Source of the DNA: Ensifer adhaerens
GTDB taxonomy: Bacteria > Pseudomonadota > Alphaproteobacteria > Rhizobiales > Rhizobiaceae
DNA length: 64,000 nt
Reading direction: 5' to 3'
Assembly (NCBI RefSeq): GCF_002007205.1
Contig: NZ_LAZS01000005.1
Coordinates: forward strand, 496,001 to 560,000
In this document: piece by piece, positions 8,486 through 17,441 of the stretch
How the letters are laid out: every line of letters begins with the position of its first letter
How positions within the stretch are numbered: position 1 is the stretch's first letter
Program-made: the position numbers and the translations under genes
The notes under the pieces: model-generated
What the model saw: the letters and a program-made list of their open reading frames with translations, nothing else
What the model was told of the DNA's origin: nothing
Database searches by the model: none

Positions 8486-8650
8486 GGCGTCGTTACCCTG
8501 AAAGATGACCGCCTTTCATACAACCCCGCGCTATTGTGGCCAGAAACAAAACCGGAACGCAATAGGAAATATTGCGATATAGTTTGCCAAAATGACAAAA
8601 CGCGGCCCGTTTCCGAGCCTCGCCATTGTTTTTACTTTGGTTTCAAGAAC

Positions 8651-8671
8651 ATTTTACCAGAGTGGTAAAAT
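8651..8671. promoter_or_regulatory. Perfect inverted repeat ATTTTACCA-n3-TGGTAAAAT
   Basis: Nine-base arms with a GAG spacer, ending at the integrase stop and upstream of the alpA-like gene on the minus strand. It is a plausible operator for the island regulator. TTTGCCA half-sites also occur at about 8585 and in the repeat at 8025-8041. Confidence 0.45.
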
Positions 8672-9862
8672 TTACTTTGCTGCTATCGCGCTGCCTGCCA
8701 GTATCTTTGAAAGCCTTGCGGCCCATTTTTCCAGCGCCTCGGCCTTGGCCCTATCGAGGCTGGCGCGCATGTAGACGCCCGCCACGCCCGGTATGGCATG
8801 GTTCAAAACCCCCTCGATGGTCATATGGTCGACGCCGAGTTCCTGCATTTCTGAGGCAACGGTGCGGCGAAGATCATGATGCCGCCAGCCGGTAACGCCG
8901 CAAGCCGTATCGAGGTCGGCTTTCAGCCGCGAAAACCCTGAAATCTTGCCGCCGCTTACGCCCTCGAAAACCAGCTTGCGGGCCTCGCCCTTGCCAATTG
9001 TTTCCAAGGCCAAGGCGGGCAACTTCAGCCGCTGTTCGCGGCCCGCCTTTGTCGACTCCTCCTCGATCTTCCAGCGCCCGTCCAAGATATCGCCATGGAG
9101 AAGGCTTGCCGCCTCGTCGCGCCGCTGCCCGGTTACAAGCAGAAAGCGAACCATGCGCCCGTAGTTTTTCGCCGCGTCCCCGCGCGTGCCTTCCATCTCG
9201 CCAGCCGCCTTCCAGATTTTGCGGATTTCCGCATGCGTCAGAACCCGCTTGCGCTTCGTTACCGGCTGGATTTTCAGAACGTCGGGAACCGGGTTTGTGG
9301 GAACCAAGTCCTCGGCGCTGGCCCAACGCCAGACCGGCCCCGCGTAGCGCAGGAAGGCCGACGCCTGATGCGGCGCGCGCGCATGGATTTTATCTCTAAC
9401 GACGCGCAATTCCGCTTTGCCGAACATGGCGGCGGGAATCCCGAAATGCGGTTTCAGGTCGTTGCGAAGCGTCCGCATGGCCAGCGGTAGCGACTTGATT
9501 TTCTCGCCCTTGGCGATCCGCATTTTCTCGTAATTGTTCAACAGCGTTTCAACCGTAAGCGCGTCCTTGGGATGAACGGCTTTTGGCGCTTGCTCTACCG
9601 GAACCCCCATTTCGGCGCGCGCCAGCGTATCGCGGGCGGCTTGGCGGGCGTCGGCAAGGCCCATGGAGGCGGAGTCTTTCGGCGCGTTTGCGATGAAATG
9701 ACCGAGGACTCGCTTGAATTGCTTTCCGTTGGCGCGCCAGCGCAACAGCCACGATTTGCGGCGAACGCCAGCAACGAAATAGAGGCCCGGAACGTTTTGG
9801 TCGAGATACTCGCCCTGCGGCATTCCAGGCAGTCCCTTGGCGGATAAAATAACCTTGCTCAT
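8672..9862 (-). CDS. int: Tyrosine integrase of the tRNA-Lys island
   Basis: 396 residues with the N-terminal DUF4102-like arm-binding domain of P4-type integrases (LDQNVPGLYFVAG near residue 20) and a SAM-like core-binding domain at about residues 95-190. The catalytic domain shows arginine in LVTGQRRDEAASL, HHDLRRT for the H-x-x-R pair, LNHAIPG for the second histidine position, and tyrosine in GVYMRAS. It catalyses insertion and excision at the tRNA-Lys 3' end, 143 bases to the right. Integrase next to its attachment site is the standard layout. Confidence 0.93.
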   Translation of the reverse strand: MSKVILSAKGLPGMPQGEYLDQNVPGLYFVAGVRRKSWLLRWRANGKQFKRVLGHFIANAPKDSASMGLADARQAARDTLARAEMGVPVEQAPKAVHPKDALTVETLLNNYEKMRIAKGEKIKSLPLAMRTLRNDLKPHFGIPAAMFGKAELRVVRDKIHARAPHQASAFLRYAGPVWRWASAEDLVPTNPVPDVLKIQPVTKRKRVLTHAEIRKIWKAAGEMEGTRGDAAKNYGRMVRFLLVTGQRRDEAASLLHGDILDGRWKIEEESTKAGREQRLKLPALALETIGKGEARKLVFEGVSGGKISGFSRLKADLDTACGVTGWRHHDLRRTVASEMQELGVDHMTIEGVLNHAIPGVAGVYMRASLDRAKAEALEKWAARLSKILAGSAIAAK

Positions 9863-10005
9863 GGAGGCCCCTTGGAGTTTTACGGCGCGTTTACGGCGCG
9901 CTTAGGCCTTATATAGGATATTTAAGCATAGTATGCAATAATGAACAAAGTCAATGAAAACAGCAAGATAGCGTTTGTTAAGTGGTTGATAGTATTGATA
10001 TGGCC

Positions 10006-10055
10006 GCTGACTCTTAATCAGCGGGTCCACGGTTCGAGCCCGTGATCACCCACCA
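10006..10055 (+). tRNA. 3' half of tRNA-Lys(CTT), right attachment site
   Basis: The anticodon stem GCTGA/TCAGC (10006-10022) encloses CTCTTAA with anticodon CTT at 10013-10015. The T arm CACGG-TTCGAGC-CCGTG, acceptor strand ATCACCC (10045-10051), discriminator A and encoded CCA follow. No D arm or 5' acceptor strand precedes it, so it is the displaced native 3' end left after island integration, not a working tRNA. The reconstituted full tRNA should lie beyond the left edge. Confidence 0.9.
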
Positions 10056-10191
10056 AAACTTCTCCTAAAGCGCTGATTATCTGCGTTGAAGCGTACATTT
10101 CTCTGTCTGTGTTTCCCTCCTGCATCATAGCTCAAGCGACGATTTGCAGCGAAATTGTTCAGGACGTTTCGTTTGACTTGAGGCAAGGGGT

Positions 10192-10689
10192 TCATCCGCT
10201 GACCCAATCACGGTCGCGCTTCGCTAAAAATTCGGGCAGGTTCTTGATTTCTGAAGTGGGAACAACGGTAAAGCCAGATTTTTCAAGCGTTTGCTTTAGC
10301 TCTTCCGGTGTAATGTTGTTCGCAGTGGTCCAGACACCGGTGATGTTTCCTTGTGTCTTAAGTTCCTTAGCAGCCGCAAGTTGCTTGGTTGCTTCAGTTG
10401 AGGCTTTGATCGACGCGATTGCTTGATCACGAACCGCGACCTGCTCCGACAATTCTTTGATTTGGTCTTCGGCGCGGAGAAGCTGAAGTTTGGCCCCGGA
10501 GACTTCCAGGACGACCTCGCTCCACTTGAACGTCGTCATAAGCACGACACCGAGGAACACGAAGATACCTCCGATCGCACCTACTTCCTTCGCGCTAAAG
10601 CGATGATACTTGTTCACCGGCGCAAACACGAGCAGTGCTCCAACAATAGCGCATGCTATACTGAGAGCAGTAACGATGTAGATGTTCAT
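10192..10689 (-). CDS. Membrane-anchored coiled-coil protein
   Basis: 165 residues from the ATG at 10689. Two hydrophobic helices (about 4-24 and 36-55) precede a coiled coil (LRAEDQIKELSEQVAVRDQA) and a small mixed C-terminal domain. It is the first gene right of the attachment site. It recalls phage spanin/lysis-timing or generic membrane coiled-coil proteins, but nothing specific is recognised. Confidence 0.65.
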   Translation of the reverse strand: MNIYIVTALSIACAIVGALLVFAPVNKYHRFSAKEVGAIGGIFVFLGVVLMTTFKWSEVVLEVSGAKLQLLRAEDQIKELSEQVAVRDQAIASIKASTEATKQLAAAKELKTQGNITGVWTTANNITPEELKQTLEKSGFTVVPTSEIKNLPEFLAKRDRDWVSG

Positions 10690-11173
10690 GGCTTCCCCCC
10701 AGGTTGCGAAAGCGTAAATTTTAGCGCTTTTCGCGCACAACTTCGACAATCCATTCGGAGTAGTGCTCGATCCCGCTGGTCGCGTTGAAAGTCGCACCGA
10801 GCGGGCAGTATAGCGCGCAACCGCCAGCTGTGGCTCATCCGCAACAGGCCTGCCTTTCAGTCATGCGCCCGCAGATTGCCCTCTTGCCTGGAGAGTAATC
10901 CTGTGTAATTTTTGCCAAATCGGAGCTCAAACTAGAGGAGGCATACGATGAATATCAATTTTGTTCAGATGCGCACCTCTGGTGGAATGGTTCGCTCGCC
11001 ACGACGAGTGTGCCGTAATCCTGTGCATTACTTCGGCGCATAAGCGCGTCCTGAGTTCCGCCTTTTGGTATCTTCCATTTTGACTTGATGTGACCGGTTG
11101 CCGGAATGTAGTTCCGTGTCCGCGCGCATCCATAATCTAGAGGACCCGACCGCTTCGAGCGGCGGGAAAAATC
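10690..11173. other. Mostly gene-free interval with one possible small ORF
   Basis: About 480 bases with no long gene. The only coding-like signal is an ORF at 10948-11043 (31 codons, MNINFVQMRTSGG...) preceded by an excellent AGAGGAGG ribosome site 7 bases upstream. It may be a real small protein or the start of a decayed gene. The rest contains a repeated TAATCCTGTG and nothing else I recognise. Confidence 0.4.
10948..11043 (+). CDS. Possible 31-residue small protein
   Basis: The reading frame is MNINFVQMRTSGGMVRSPRR followed by a short Cys/His-containing tail, ending in TAA. The strong AGAGGAGG ribosome site is the main support. The protein is basic and unrecognised. Confidence 0.35.
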   Translation: MNINFVQMRTSGGMVRSPRRVCRNPVHYFGA

Positions 11174-11437
11174 ATGCGCGAATTGCAATTGACCACCGCT
11201 GGCGCCTTGCCGGCGATCATGGACGACCTGTTTCGAACCTTCGGTTTCCGCCGCACGGTCGGCGCTTTCCTCGTTGCTGCCTGGCGGCGTCAGCGGACGC
11301 TCAACCAGCTCAGCCACCTCTCCGATCGCATGCTGCGCGACATCGGTGCCGAGGAGGAGGGAGTGAAAAAGCCGGAGATCGCCGACATCTCGCTCTGGCA
11401 GATGCCGGTCGGTTATCCCGTGACAAGACACAACTGA
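11174..11437 (+). CDS. DUF1127 (YjiS-like) small protein
   Basis: 87 residues. The hallmark is LNQLSHLSDRMLRDIG, preceded by the basic W-R-R segment (AAWRRQRTLNQ). DUF1127 proteins of rhizobia are small basic proteins linked to RNA-related stress and phosphate responses. The stop codon lies inside a terminator hairpin. A single transcription unit is likely. Confidence 0.85.
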   Translation: MRELQLTTAGALPAIMDDLFRTFGFRRTVGAFLVAAWRRQRTLNQLSHLSDRMLRDIGAEEEGVKKPEIADISLWQMPVGYPVTRHN

Positions 11438-11458
11438 GGCCCGCGTCAGCGGGCCTCA
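11435..11458 (+). terminator. Terminator hairpin after DUF1127 gene
   Basis: TGAGGCCCGC pairs perfectly with GCGGGCCTCA around a GTCA loop, and the gene's TGA forms the stem base. There is no strong T run. Confidence 0.7.
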
Positions 11459-11492
11459 GGCTGCAATGCGACCGGTGGCCGATGACCTCGGC

Positions 11493-11684
11493 TCACCGGC
11501 CGGCGCGGTTGGCGGCGCAGCCATGCCGGATCATCGCTGCGGCAAGGTTTGCTCGCTCCTTGCCGGTCGCCGTGACCTTTGCAGCCGCCATCTCCCCGCA
11601 CCAGCCGGCATCAAGAACGTCTTCCGGGATGTGCGGAATGCAGGACGAGAGAAGCAGCAGAAAAGAGAGGAAGACGACGCGCAT
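11493..11684 (-). CDS. Small lipoprotein
   Basis: 63 residues. The N-terminus MRVVFLSFLLLLSSC is a type II signal peptide with the lipobox cysteine at residue 15. A short mature part follows with two further cysteines (GWCGEMAAAK and IRHGCAANRA). It is probably anchored in the envelope. Function unknown. Confidence 0.6.
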   Translation of the reverse strand: MRVVFLSFLLLLSSCIPHIPEDVLDAGWCGEMAAAKVTATGKERANLAAAMIRHGCAANRAGR

Positions 11685-11945
11685 TTGGAAATCGTGGGCG
11701 GGCCTCGTATTCATAGCGCTGGTTGCGTGAAGGTCGGGTATGGAAAGCAAGCCGCCCACGTCCTGATCGCAAGATCCGCCGTCTCCGGCGCGTGAAGGTT
11801 GCCTCGCACAACCGGATTGCCGGTTTTCCCTGATTATATCGGCGACTGCGCTTGCCCGCTTTGCTCAATTAGCTATGACGGTAAAGAAGCCGGAGCGGGG
11901 CGAGGCCCGTATTCCATCCGGCGCTTGGGTGGAAGTACGGCACCG

Positions 11946-13517
11946 ATGACGGATACCAGGAATATTATCGACGCGCGCAACTGCAGCGACGAGGCCCTGC
12001 AGGCGATCGGCTCCGATGTGTTGATCGTCGGATCCGGGGCTGCTGCCTGCGCCATGGCGACGCGGCTCTTGGCCGAGGGTTTGAAGGTCACGCTGCTTGA
12101 AACCGGTGACAATCTCGTCAACTCCGACAGCTCGCCCTTCTTCGAGATCGATAACCAGGAGCCGTTCGGGCTTTCCTTCCAGATCGGCGGGGCGACGAAC
12201 CTCTGGTCCGGGCGCGTCGCGCCGCTTGAAGACGCCGACCTGACGTCCGGCAACGACTGGCCGCTGGAGCGCGCCGAGCTCGATGGTTACTACAAGCAGG
12301 CGCTGGAACTGCTGCAATTGAAGCCGATCGGCGATATCGACCGCGTGCCGGCCTATGACGGCGCCTCGGCGCCGTGGCGGGATTTCGTCTCCGACCCGGC
12401 CGTTTCCGTCAAGCGCTTTCAGTGGAGCCGTCCGGCCTTCAACGGGCAGGACTACCTGAAGGCACTTGCGGGCAAGAACCCCGATCTCACCATCGTCTAT
12501 AGTTGCCGCGTGCTGCAGGTGGTCCCCAACGCGGCGGGCGATCGCGTCGGCGCGGTGCGGGCGGCGATCGGCGAGGGGCGGGTCGTGGAGCTTTCCGCCC
12601 CCGATTTCGTGCTTTGCGCCGGCGGGCTTGAAAATCCCCGCATCATGCTGAACAGCCGCCAGGGCGCGTTTCTGGCAAACGACAATATCGGTCGCTTCTT
12701 TTCCACCCATCCGAAGGCGAATGTCGGGCGCATCCATCTGTTCAAGACGGTGAAGACGGCAGGGCCGCTGTTCAGCGACCACAAGAGTGGCAGCAGCTCG
12801 CTGCGCTTCGGTGTGGGCGTGCGCAAGGATCGGAAGCAGGGCCAGCTCAACCATTATGTCCAGTTTTCGCCGCGCTTCGAATCGATCGGGCTGAAGCTTC
12901 TCGAACATGCCCAGCATGTGGTTGCAGCCGGTGAGGGGGGCGATCGCCCGCAATCGACCTTGCGCCGCCGCCTGACCTCGGCTCTGGCCGTCGTCGGCCA
13001 GGTCGCCTTCAACGTCATCGGCAAGATGGGGTTGCTCGGGCCGGGCGGCTCGATCCTGGTCGTGCGCGGCTTCTTCGATCAGCATCCCAATGCCGAGCAC
13101 AGGGTGGAGCTCAGCGAAGCGCGCGATCCCCATGGTCTGCCGAAGGGTGTCGTACGCTGGTCGCTGACCGAGGAGGACCAGGCGTCGATCCGCGATTTTC
13201 TCGACGACCTCTCCGGGCTTCTCCAGCGCCACAATATCGGCAAGCTGATCACGACGCTGCCGCCGGCGGGCAAGCCCTGGGATATCACCGGCATCCATTC
13301 CCATTTCATGGGAACGACGCGCATGGGGCGCTCGGCCGACATGTCGGTCATCGATCGCGATGGCCGTGTGCACGGGGTCGACAACCTCTATGCGGCAGGC
13401 GCTTCGGTCTTCACTTCCTACGGCTATGCCAACCCCGTGCTGACAGTCATGGCGCTTGCAATATTGACAGCCGATAAGATATGCCAGCGCCACAAAACAA
13501 AGGCGGGTGCTCCATGA
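11946..13517 (+). CDS. GMC-type FAD-dependent oxidoreductase
   Basis: 523 residues from the ATG at 11946. The FAD-binding Rossmann motif is VLIVGSGAAACAMATRLLAE with the ADP-ribose-binding acid in VTLLETGD. FQIGGATNLWSG is the GMC-like substrate/flavin loop, and the C-terminal GIHSHFMGTTRMG plus NLYAAGASVF carries the GMC histidine and FAD-contact segment. Members oxidise alcohols or sugars. The last bases overlap the methyltransferase ATG (ATGA), so the two are co-translated, probably for a surface glycan or small molecule. Confidence 0.88.
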   Translation: MTDTRNIIDARNCSDEALQAIGSDVLIVGSGAAACAMATRLLAEGLKVTLLETGDNLVNSDSSPFFEIDNQEPFGLSFQIGGATNLWSGRVAPLEDADLTSGNDWPLERAELDGYYKQALELLQLKPIGDIDRVPAYDGASAPWRDFVSDPAVSVKRFQWSRPAFNGQDYLKALAGKNPDLTIVYSCRVLQVVPNAAGDRVGAVRAAIGEGRVVELSAPDFVLCAGGLENPRIMLNSRQGAFLANDNIGRFFSTHPKANVGRIHLFKTVKTAGPLFSDHKSGSSSLRFGVGVRKDRKQGQLNHYVQFSPRFESIGLKLLEHAQHVVAAGEGGDRPQSTLRRRLTSALAVVGQVAFNVIGKMGLLGPGGSILVVRGFFDQHPNAEHRVELSEARDPHGLPKGVVRWSLTEEDQASIRDFLDDLSGLLQRHNIGKLITTLPPAGKPWDITGIHSHFMGTTRMGRSADMSVIDRDGRVHGVDNLYAAGASVFTSYGYANPVLTVMALAILTADKICQRHKTKAGAP

Positions 13518-14245
13518 CGGAAACGACTTCCCCGGAACTGAGCGGAAAAGAACAGCGCGCGAAACGCACGCGCTGGCAGAAGCTCTCACGGAAAAACTAC
13601 TTTGGGGGCAAGCTTTCGACGAAGAACCTCGTCCGGCTGTGCCAGGAAAATGCTTCGAACAAGCGCACGATCATCGTGCACACCGAAGACGTTGACTATA
13701 CTGAGTTTTTCCCGAACTCGTTCCTGGTGTCGAAGTCCGATCGCAAGAATGCCGACCTCGTCGTCGACACGCACTATCACCTCGACGCTATCGAGAGCGA
13801 AAGCTACGACATCGTGCTCTGCACCGGTCTGCTCGAGCATGTTCCCGATCCGCAGCGGCTGATCGACGACATGCGCCGGATCCTGAAGCCGAACGGCAAG
13901 CTGATCATTTCCGCCTCCGCGGTGTTCTCCTTCCACGAGGGGCCCGAGAACTATTTCCACTTCACGCCGTTTTCGTTCAAGTTGCTGTTCAAGGATTGGA
14001 GCGAGATCGAGGACCTGCGCGGCTCGAGCATGCCGTTCGAAACGATCGGCATCCTGATGCAGCGCATCCTGTTGCAGTGCGACGTGTTTCCGCTGGCGCG
14101 CCCGTTCATCGAGCTCATGGCGCGCTCGGCCCGGTTCTTCGACGTCTTCATTACCCAGCAATACGACACCACGTGGAAGTACACCGACGATCACAAGATC
14201 GATTCGATGATGCCATCCAATATCCAGGCCGTAGTGAGGAAATAA
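13514..14245 (+). CDS. Class I SAM-dependent methyltransferase
   Basis: 243 residues. YDIVLCTGLLEHVPDPQRLI and DDMRRILKPNGKLIISAS are the motif II/III strands of class I methyltransferases, and HYHLDAIES is the acidic SAM-binding region. Coupling to the GMC oxidoreductase by a 4-base overlap suggests joint modification of a sugar or lipid. The bidirectional hairpin downstream closes the unit. Confidence 0.85.
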   Translation: MTETTSPELSGKEQRAKRTRWQKLSRKNYFGGKLSTKNLVRLCQENASNKRTIIVHTEDVDYTEFFPNSFLVSKSDRKNADLVVDTHYHLDAIESESYDIVLCTGLLEHVPDPQRLIDDMRRILKPNGKLIISASAVFSFHEGPENYFHFTPFSFKLLFKDWSEIEDLRGSSMPFETIGILMQRILLQCDVFPLARPFIELMARSARFFDVFITQQYDTTWKYTDDHKIDSMMPSNIQAVVRK

Positions 14246-14315
14246 CGCGGGCTCTGCCCCGCGGCGACGGGGCATAGCCTGTCGCCGCCTCGCCTTTGCA
14301 AGCTTGAGAAAAAAG

Positions 14316-14344
14316 ATCACCCACGGACGTTGTCCGTGGGTGAT
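14316..14344. terminator. Bidirectional terminator
   Basis: ATCACCCACGGAC (14316-14328) pairs perfectly with GTCCGTGGGTGAT (14332-14344), a 13-bp stem with a 3-base loop. An A-run lies on the left and TTTT on the right. It lies between convergent genes and can serve both. Confidence 0.88.
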
Positions 14345-14375
14345 TGCGTTTTCAGCGCTGGGCGCTATCGCTCGG

Positions 14376-14615
14376 CTACTGGCTCGTCGCAGGCTGGGTC
14401 GTGGACGGCTGCGTGGTCGCAGGCTGCGTCGTCGACTGGTCAGTCGTTGCCGGCTGCTGGGTCGTCGCTGGCTGCTCGGTCGTTGCCGGCTGTGTCGTCG
14501 TTGTCGCCGGCGCCGTCTCAGTTGCCTGCTGGTTGGCTGCCGGTTGGAGATAGACGACGGCAAGAATAATGAGCACGACCACAACCAGGATACCGATGAG
14601 TGTGTTTCGATTCAT
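14376..14615 (-). CDS. Small membrane protein with threonine/proline repeat tail
   Basis: 79 residues. A single transmembrane helix (about 5-24, IGILVVVVLIILAVVYL) is followed by a low-complexity tail of TTQPA/TEQPA-type repeats to the end. The repeat DNA is visibly periodic. A short membrane anchor with an extended periplasmic tail is common in rhizobia. Function unknown. Confidence 0.75.
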   Translation of the reverse strand: MNRNTLIGILVVVVLIILAVVYLQPAANQQATETAPATTTTQPATTEQPATTQQPATTDQSTTQPATTQPSTTQPATSQ

Positions 14616-14832
14616 GCAGGCTTCTCCTCAGGTTAAGTGCCTTAGACCTGTAAATGGAGCAGTTGGTCGAATTATCAACGGGCGAGTTCGCGGGTCGGTT
14701 GAAAAAGGCCTTCCGCGGCCGCACCTGGCGGAATTTGCCTGAGGAACGGGGCGCAGCAGTGCATTTCACCGCCTCGCGGAGGCTATGAGACGATCAAGGC
14801 ATTCGCCAGGTGTAGCGTCAAACGTTCGCCGG

Positions 14833-15915
14833 CTATCGACCGCCTTCGTTGTGGGCCTTTGGCACGGGAGTGATGAAGCCGAGCCGCAGCAATTGCTGCG
14901 ATCCGCCGAACTTCATTGAGGAATCGGAGAAGAGTTGCAGCGCGCCGGTGCTCGACAGCGCATCCGTCATCTTCGCATAGGCCGCCGAACCATCGAAATA
15001 CTGTCCGTCGGCGACCGCGTCGTTGATGACCTTCTGGTAGTCGGCGAAGAACTTGAAGTGCAAAAGCGCGCCCAGGATCGTCGAAAAGTTGCGCTGGTAG
15101 GGGAGCGGCTGGTGGATGCTGGGGCCGAAGCGACAGTCCTCGTCCCAATAGATCAGCGGGTACTTGATCAGTTCCAGGTCCGATTCGAATTCGCGGTGGC
15201 GGGCGCCGCCCTTGATGGTGATGGCGCGCTTCGTCGTCGCCAGCGCATAGCCGCGGCCGTCGAAGTGATCGGCGACGTCCCAGGGCGCGCTGGTCTTCAA
15301 CTGATCGATGTCGGCGGCCCCGAGATCGACCGGGTACATGTCCAGCATCGGCGCCGGCAGGCGCGAGATCTTCAGGTCCTCCAGCGCGTGGATGACCGAC
15401 CACAGCGTGCGGTTCTCGCAATCGTCATAGATCAGGAACTCGTCGGAATCGACGTTCACGTACCAGCGTTCGCCACCGTAGAGGGCAAACAGCGATTCTC
15501 TCCAGGCGCGTCCGCGCCGGGCATCCTTGTAGCGGACCGAGGATGCCCACAGGTCGACGTCCGGCTGACAGAGCAGATAGTCGCGCGTGCCGTCGGTCGA
15601 GGCATCGTCGACACAGATGAAGCGCGTGATCCCCAGCGACCGGTAGTGGGCGAGGAAGCCGGGCATGAGCTTGGCGTCGTTGCGCGTCAGGAAGATCAGC
15701 GGCAGATCATCTGGATAGAGCGACGTCTGCCCCTGGGGACTGACACAGCGCAGATCGACCGCATGGTTCATCCTGCGCTCACGCCGCTCGACCTTGGTCG
15801 TCTCATACCAGGTCGCGATGCGATCGAAGAGGCTGCGATCCGCGATCGTTTCGGCATCGGATCGATTCTCGAAGGGATAAGCGATATCGGTCATGCTCAA
15901 TCTGACATCTGTCAT
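14833..15915 (-). CDS. Glycosyltransferase family 2-like protein
   Basis: 360 residues. LPLIFLTRNDAKLMPGFLAH and FICVDDASTDGTRDYL (about 75-110) form the nucleotide-sugar fold with the first acidic motif, and WYVNVDSDEFLIYDD is the DXD metal site. The C-terminal half has histidine/tryptophan-rich segments usual in DUF-type GT2/GT92-like enzymes. It likely transfers a sugar to a surface polysaccharide. An in-frame ATG 7 codons downstream is an alternative start. Confidence 0.85.
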   Translation of the reverse strand: MTDVRLSMTDIAYPFENRSDAETIADRSLFDRIATWYETTKVERRERRMNHAVDLRCVSPQGQTSLYPDDLPLIFLTRNDAKLMPGFLAHYRSLGITRFICVDDASTDGTRDYLLCQPDVDLWASSVRYKDARRGRAWRESLFALYGGERWYVNVDSDEFLIYDDCENRTLWSVIHALEDLKISRLPAPMLDMYPVDLGAADIDQLKTSAPWDVADHFDGRGYALATTKRAITIKGGARHREFESDLELIKYPLIYWDEDCRFGPSIHQPLPYQRNFSTILGALLHFKFFADYQKVINDAVADGQYFDGSAAYAKMTDALSSTGALQLFSDSSMKFGGSQQLLRLGFITPVPKAHNEGGR

Positions 15916-16202
15916 AAATAATATAATCCCGGACTAAATGAAAAGCACAGGCGTGGCAATCCATACGATCGCAGTGGGATATGGGGAGCGAAAACCCCTG
16001 TGTCGAGTAGCCCGCACACGTGGAGCGCGGCCGGGCGCTACAGTTTCCGCGCGTATCCTTCAACCGGCGATGGCGGCATAGGAGCGGGTCGGCGCGGGGA
16101 TGCTTTCCGATGCCGCGGCGTTTTTCCGAAACTTTTCGCCCGCTGCGCGGTTTCTCCTTCATCCATGTTCGCGCGGATGCGCAAGAAGTGGAGGAGGCAG
16201 AC

Positions 16203-16556
16203 ATGACGAATACGATAAGCAAGCTTTTGTTGGCGGCCATGGTGGCCGCGGGCTCGGTCAGCGCAATGCCCGCCATTGCGCCGGCGCAGGGTCTCGACCT
16301 CTATATCGGTCCGGAGCGCGACTATGACGGCGGCGACTACCGTCGCGAGCGGCGTTATTACGACGACGAAGACTATGTCCGTCCGCGAGGCTGCAGTCCC
16401 GGCCAGGCCTTGCGCCGCGCCTATCGCGCCGGTCTGCGCGATCCGGAAATTGCTTCGATGGGCCGCAACCGGATCGTCGTCGAAGGCGAAACCCGACGCG
16501 GCCGATATGCCCGGATCTATCTGGCGAACCGCAGCGGCTGCCCGCGAATCGGATAG
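16203..16556 (+). CDS. Small secreted acidic/aromatic protein
   Basis: 117 residues. A Sec signal peptide (about 1-29, ending near SAMPAIAPAQG) is followed by a Y/D/R-rich low-complexity segment (about 33-60) and a C-terminal module with RGCSPGQALRRAYRAGLRDP and a second cysteine near the end. It is typical of short rhizobial envelope proteins. Unknown role. Confidence 0.75.
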   Translation: MTNTISKLLLAAMVAAGSVSAMPAIAPAQGLDLYIGPERDYDGGDYRRERRYYDDEDYVRPRGCSPGQALRRAYRAGLRDPEIASMGRNRIVVEGETRRGRYARIYLANRSGCPRIG

Positions 16557-16683
16557 GCGTTCGTGGTCCCGATTAAAGCATGACGGCCTTGGCCGGCGGG
16601 TAACCGTTTTCCGGCGGCCGGCCGGAAGGGTGCTTTGGGAATAGTCGTTTCCCAGTCGCGGGCGATGGTGATAGGTCAGGGCC

Positions 16684-17127
16684 ATGACCGCCTTGCCTCA
16701 AGCCGCCATGCCGATAACCGCTCTCGCCGAACTCGACGCCGTTCCGCTTGCCGAGCGGGGTTGTGGCAGCTGCACGCTCTGCTGTCGCCTGCCGGATATC
16801 GATGCGCTGGAAAAGCCGGCGAATGCCTGGTGTCGGCATTGCACGGGCACAGGATGCCGGATCTATGTGGACAGACCGCAGCTTTGTCGCGATTTTCTCT
16901 GTCTCTGGCGCACGGACGAGACGATGGGGAAGGTCTGGGAGCCCGCGCGCTCGCACATGATGATCTATCGCCAGGGGCCGCAGGTGACGGTTCTCGTTGA
17001 CCCGGACCACCCCGACGCCTGGAAACGCGCGCCCTATGCGGCGACGCTTCAACGCTGGGCGCGCGACGGCGAGAATGGACAATATGTCATCGTCTTCGTC
17101 GGCGATGCGGTGTTCAAGGTCGATTGA
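16684..17127 (+). CDS. YkgJ/UPF0153-type cysteine-cluster protein
   Basis: 147 residues. The cysteine cluster runs GCGSCTLCCRLPD, WCRHCTGTGC and LCRDFLCLW in the first 80 residues, the pattern of zinc/iron-chelating UPF0153 proteins. The C-terminal half is compact with strands ending FVGDAVFKVD. Function in the family is uncertain. A hairpin follows. Confidence 0.82.
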   Translation: MTALPQAAMPITALAELDAVPLAERGCGSCTLCCRLPDIDALEKPANAWCRHCTGTGCRIYVDRPQLCRDFLCLWRTDETMGKVWEPARSHMMIYRQGPQVTVLVDPDHPDAWKRAPYAATLQRWARDGENGQYVIVFVGDAVFKVD

Positions 17128-17150
17128 GACCGGAGGCGAAGAAAGAAAGA

Positions 17151-17170
17151 GCCCCGCACGAGGGCGGGGC
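17151..17170 (+). terminator. Terminator-like hairpin
   Basis: GCCCCGC and GCGGGGC form a 7-bp stem over a 6-base loop, 24 bases after the cysteine-cluster gene. The T run is weak. Confidence 0.55.
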
Positions 17171-17441
17171 AAGCAGGCACCCAAAATGGCTCAGGGTGCG
17201 GGGAAGCGCAGTCCACAAAGAACGTACTGCGCGGTACGGAAGCTAACGCGCATGCGGCAGCCCGGGAAAGGCCGGATTCGGTGATTCTGGTACGCTTGCT
17301 AAAATAAAATGGCGCAGCCGCATGCGGGCGTGGCGGGGTGGCGCGTCTGACTTTCCCTTCGTCAGTCCCCATTTTCGGGCCATCGATTGACTTTGCCCGC
17401 CGGCGCTTCATTTCCGATCGGAGGAAACGACGGAGGCGATC

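Larger units (their letters stand above)
1..10055. mobile_element. Integrated satellite/prophage-like island at tRNA-Lys (right part)
   Basis: The island ends at a truncated tRNA-Lys(CTT) 3' half and has an integrase pointing away from that junction. Leftward on the minus strand come an AlpA-like regulator, a Toprim primase, a RepA-like helicase, a ParB/MT-A70 methyltransferase and an HK97-type capsid gene. Integrase, AlpA, primase and capsid genes together recall capsid-encoding phage-inducible islands, but a divergent full prophage is equally possible because the left end is outside the window. An A+T-richer plus-strand cargo pair interrupts the minus-strand run. Confidence 0.75.

Noticed and set aside
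10006-10055. Functional tRNA-Lys
   Set aside because: No D arm or 5' acceptor strand precedes it; only the 3' half is present.
11865-13589. Minus-strand ORF of 574 codons opposite the GMC oxidoreductase
   Set aside because: Mirror frame of a well-supported plus-strand gene with intact FAD motif.
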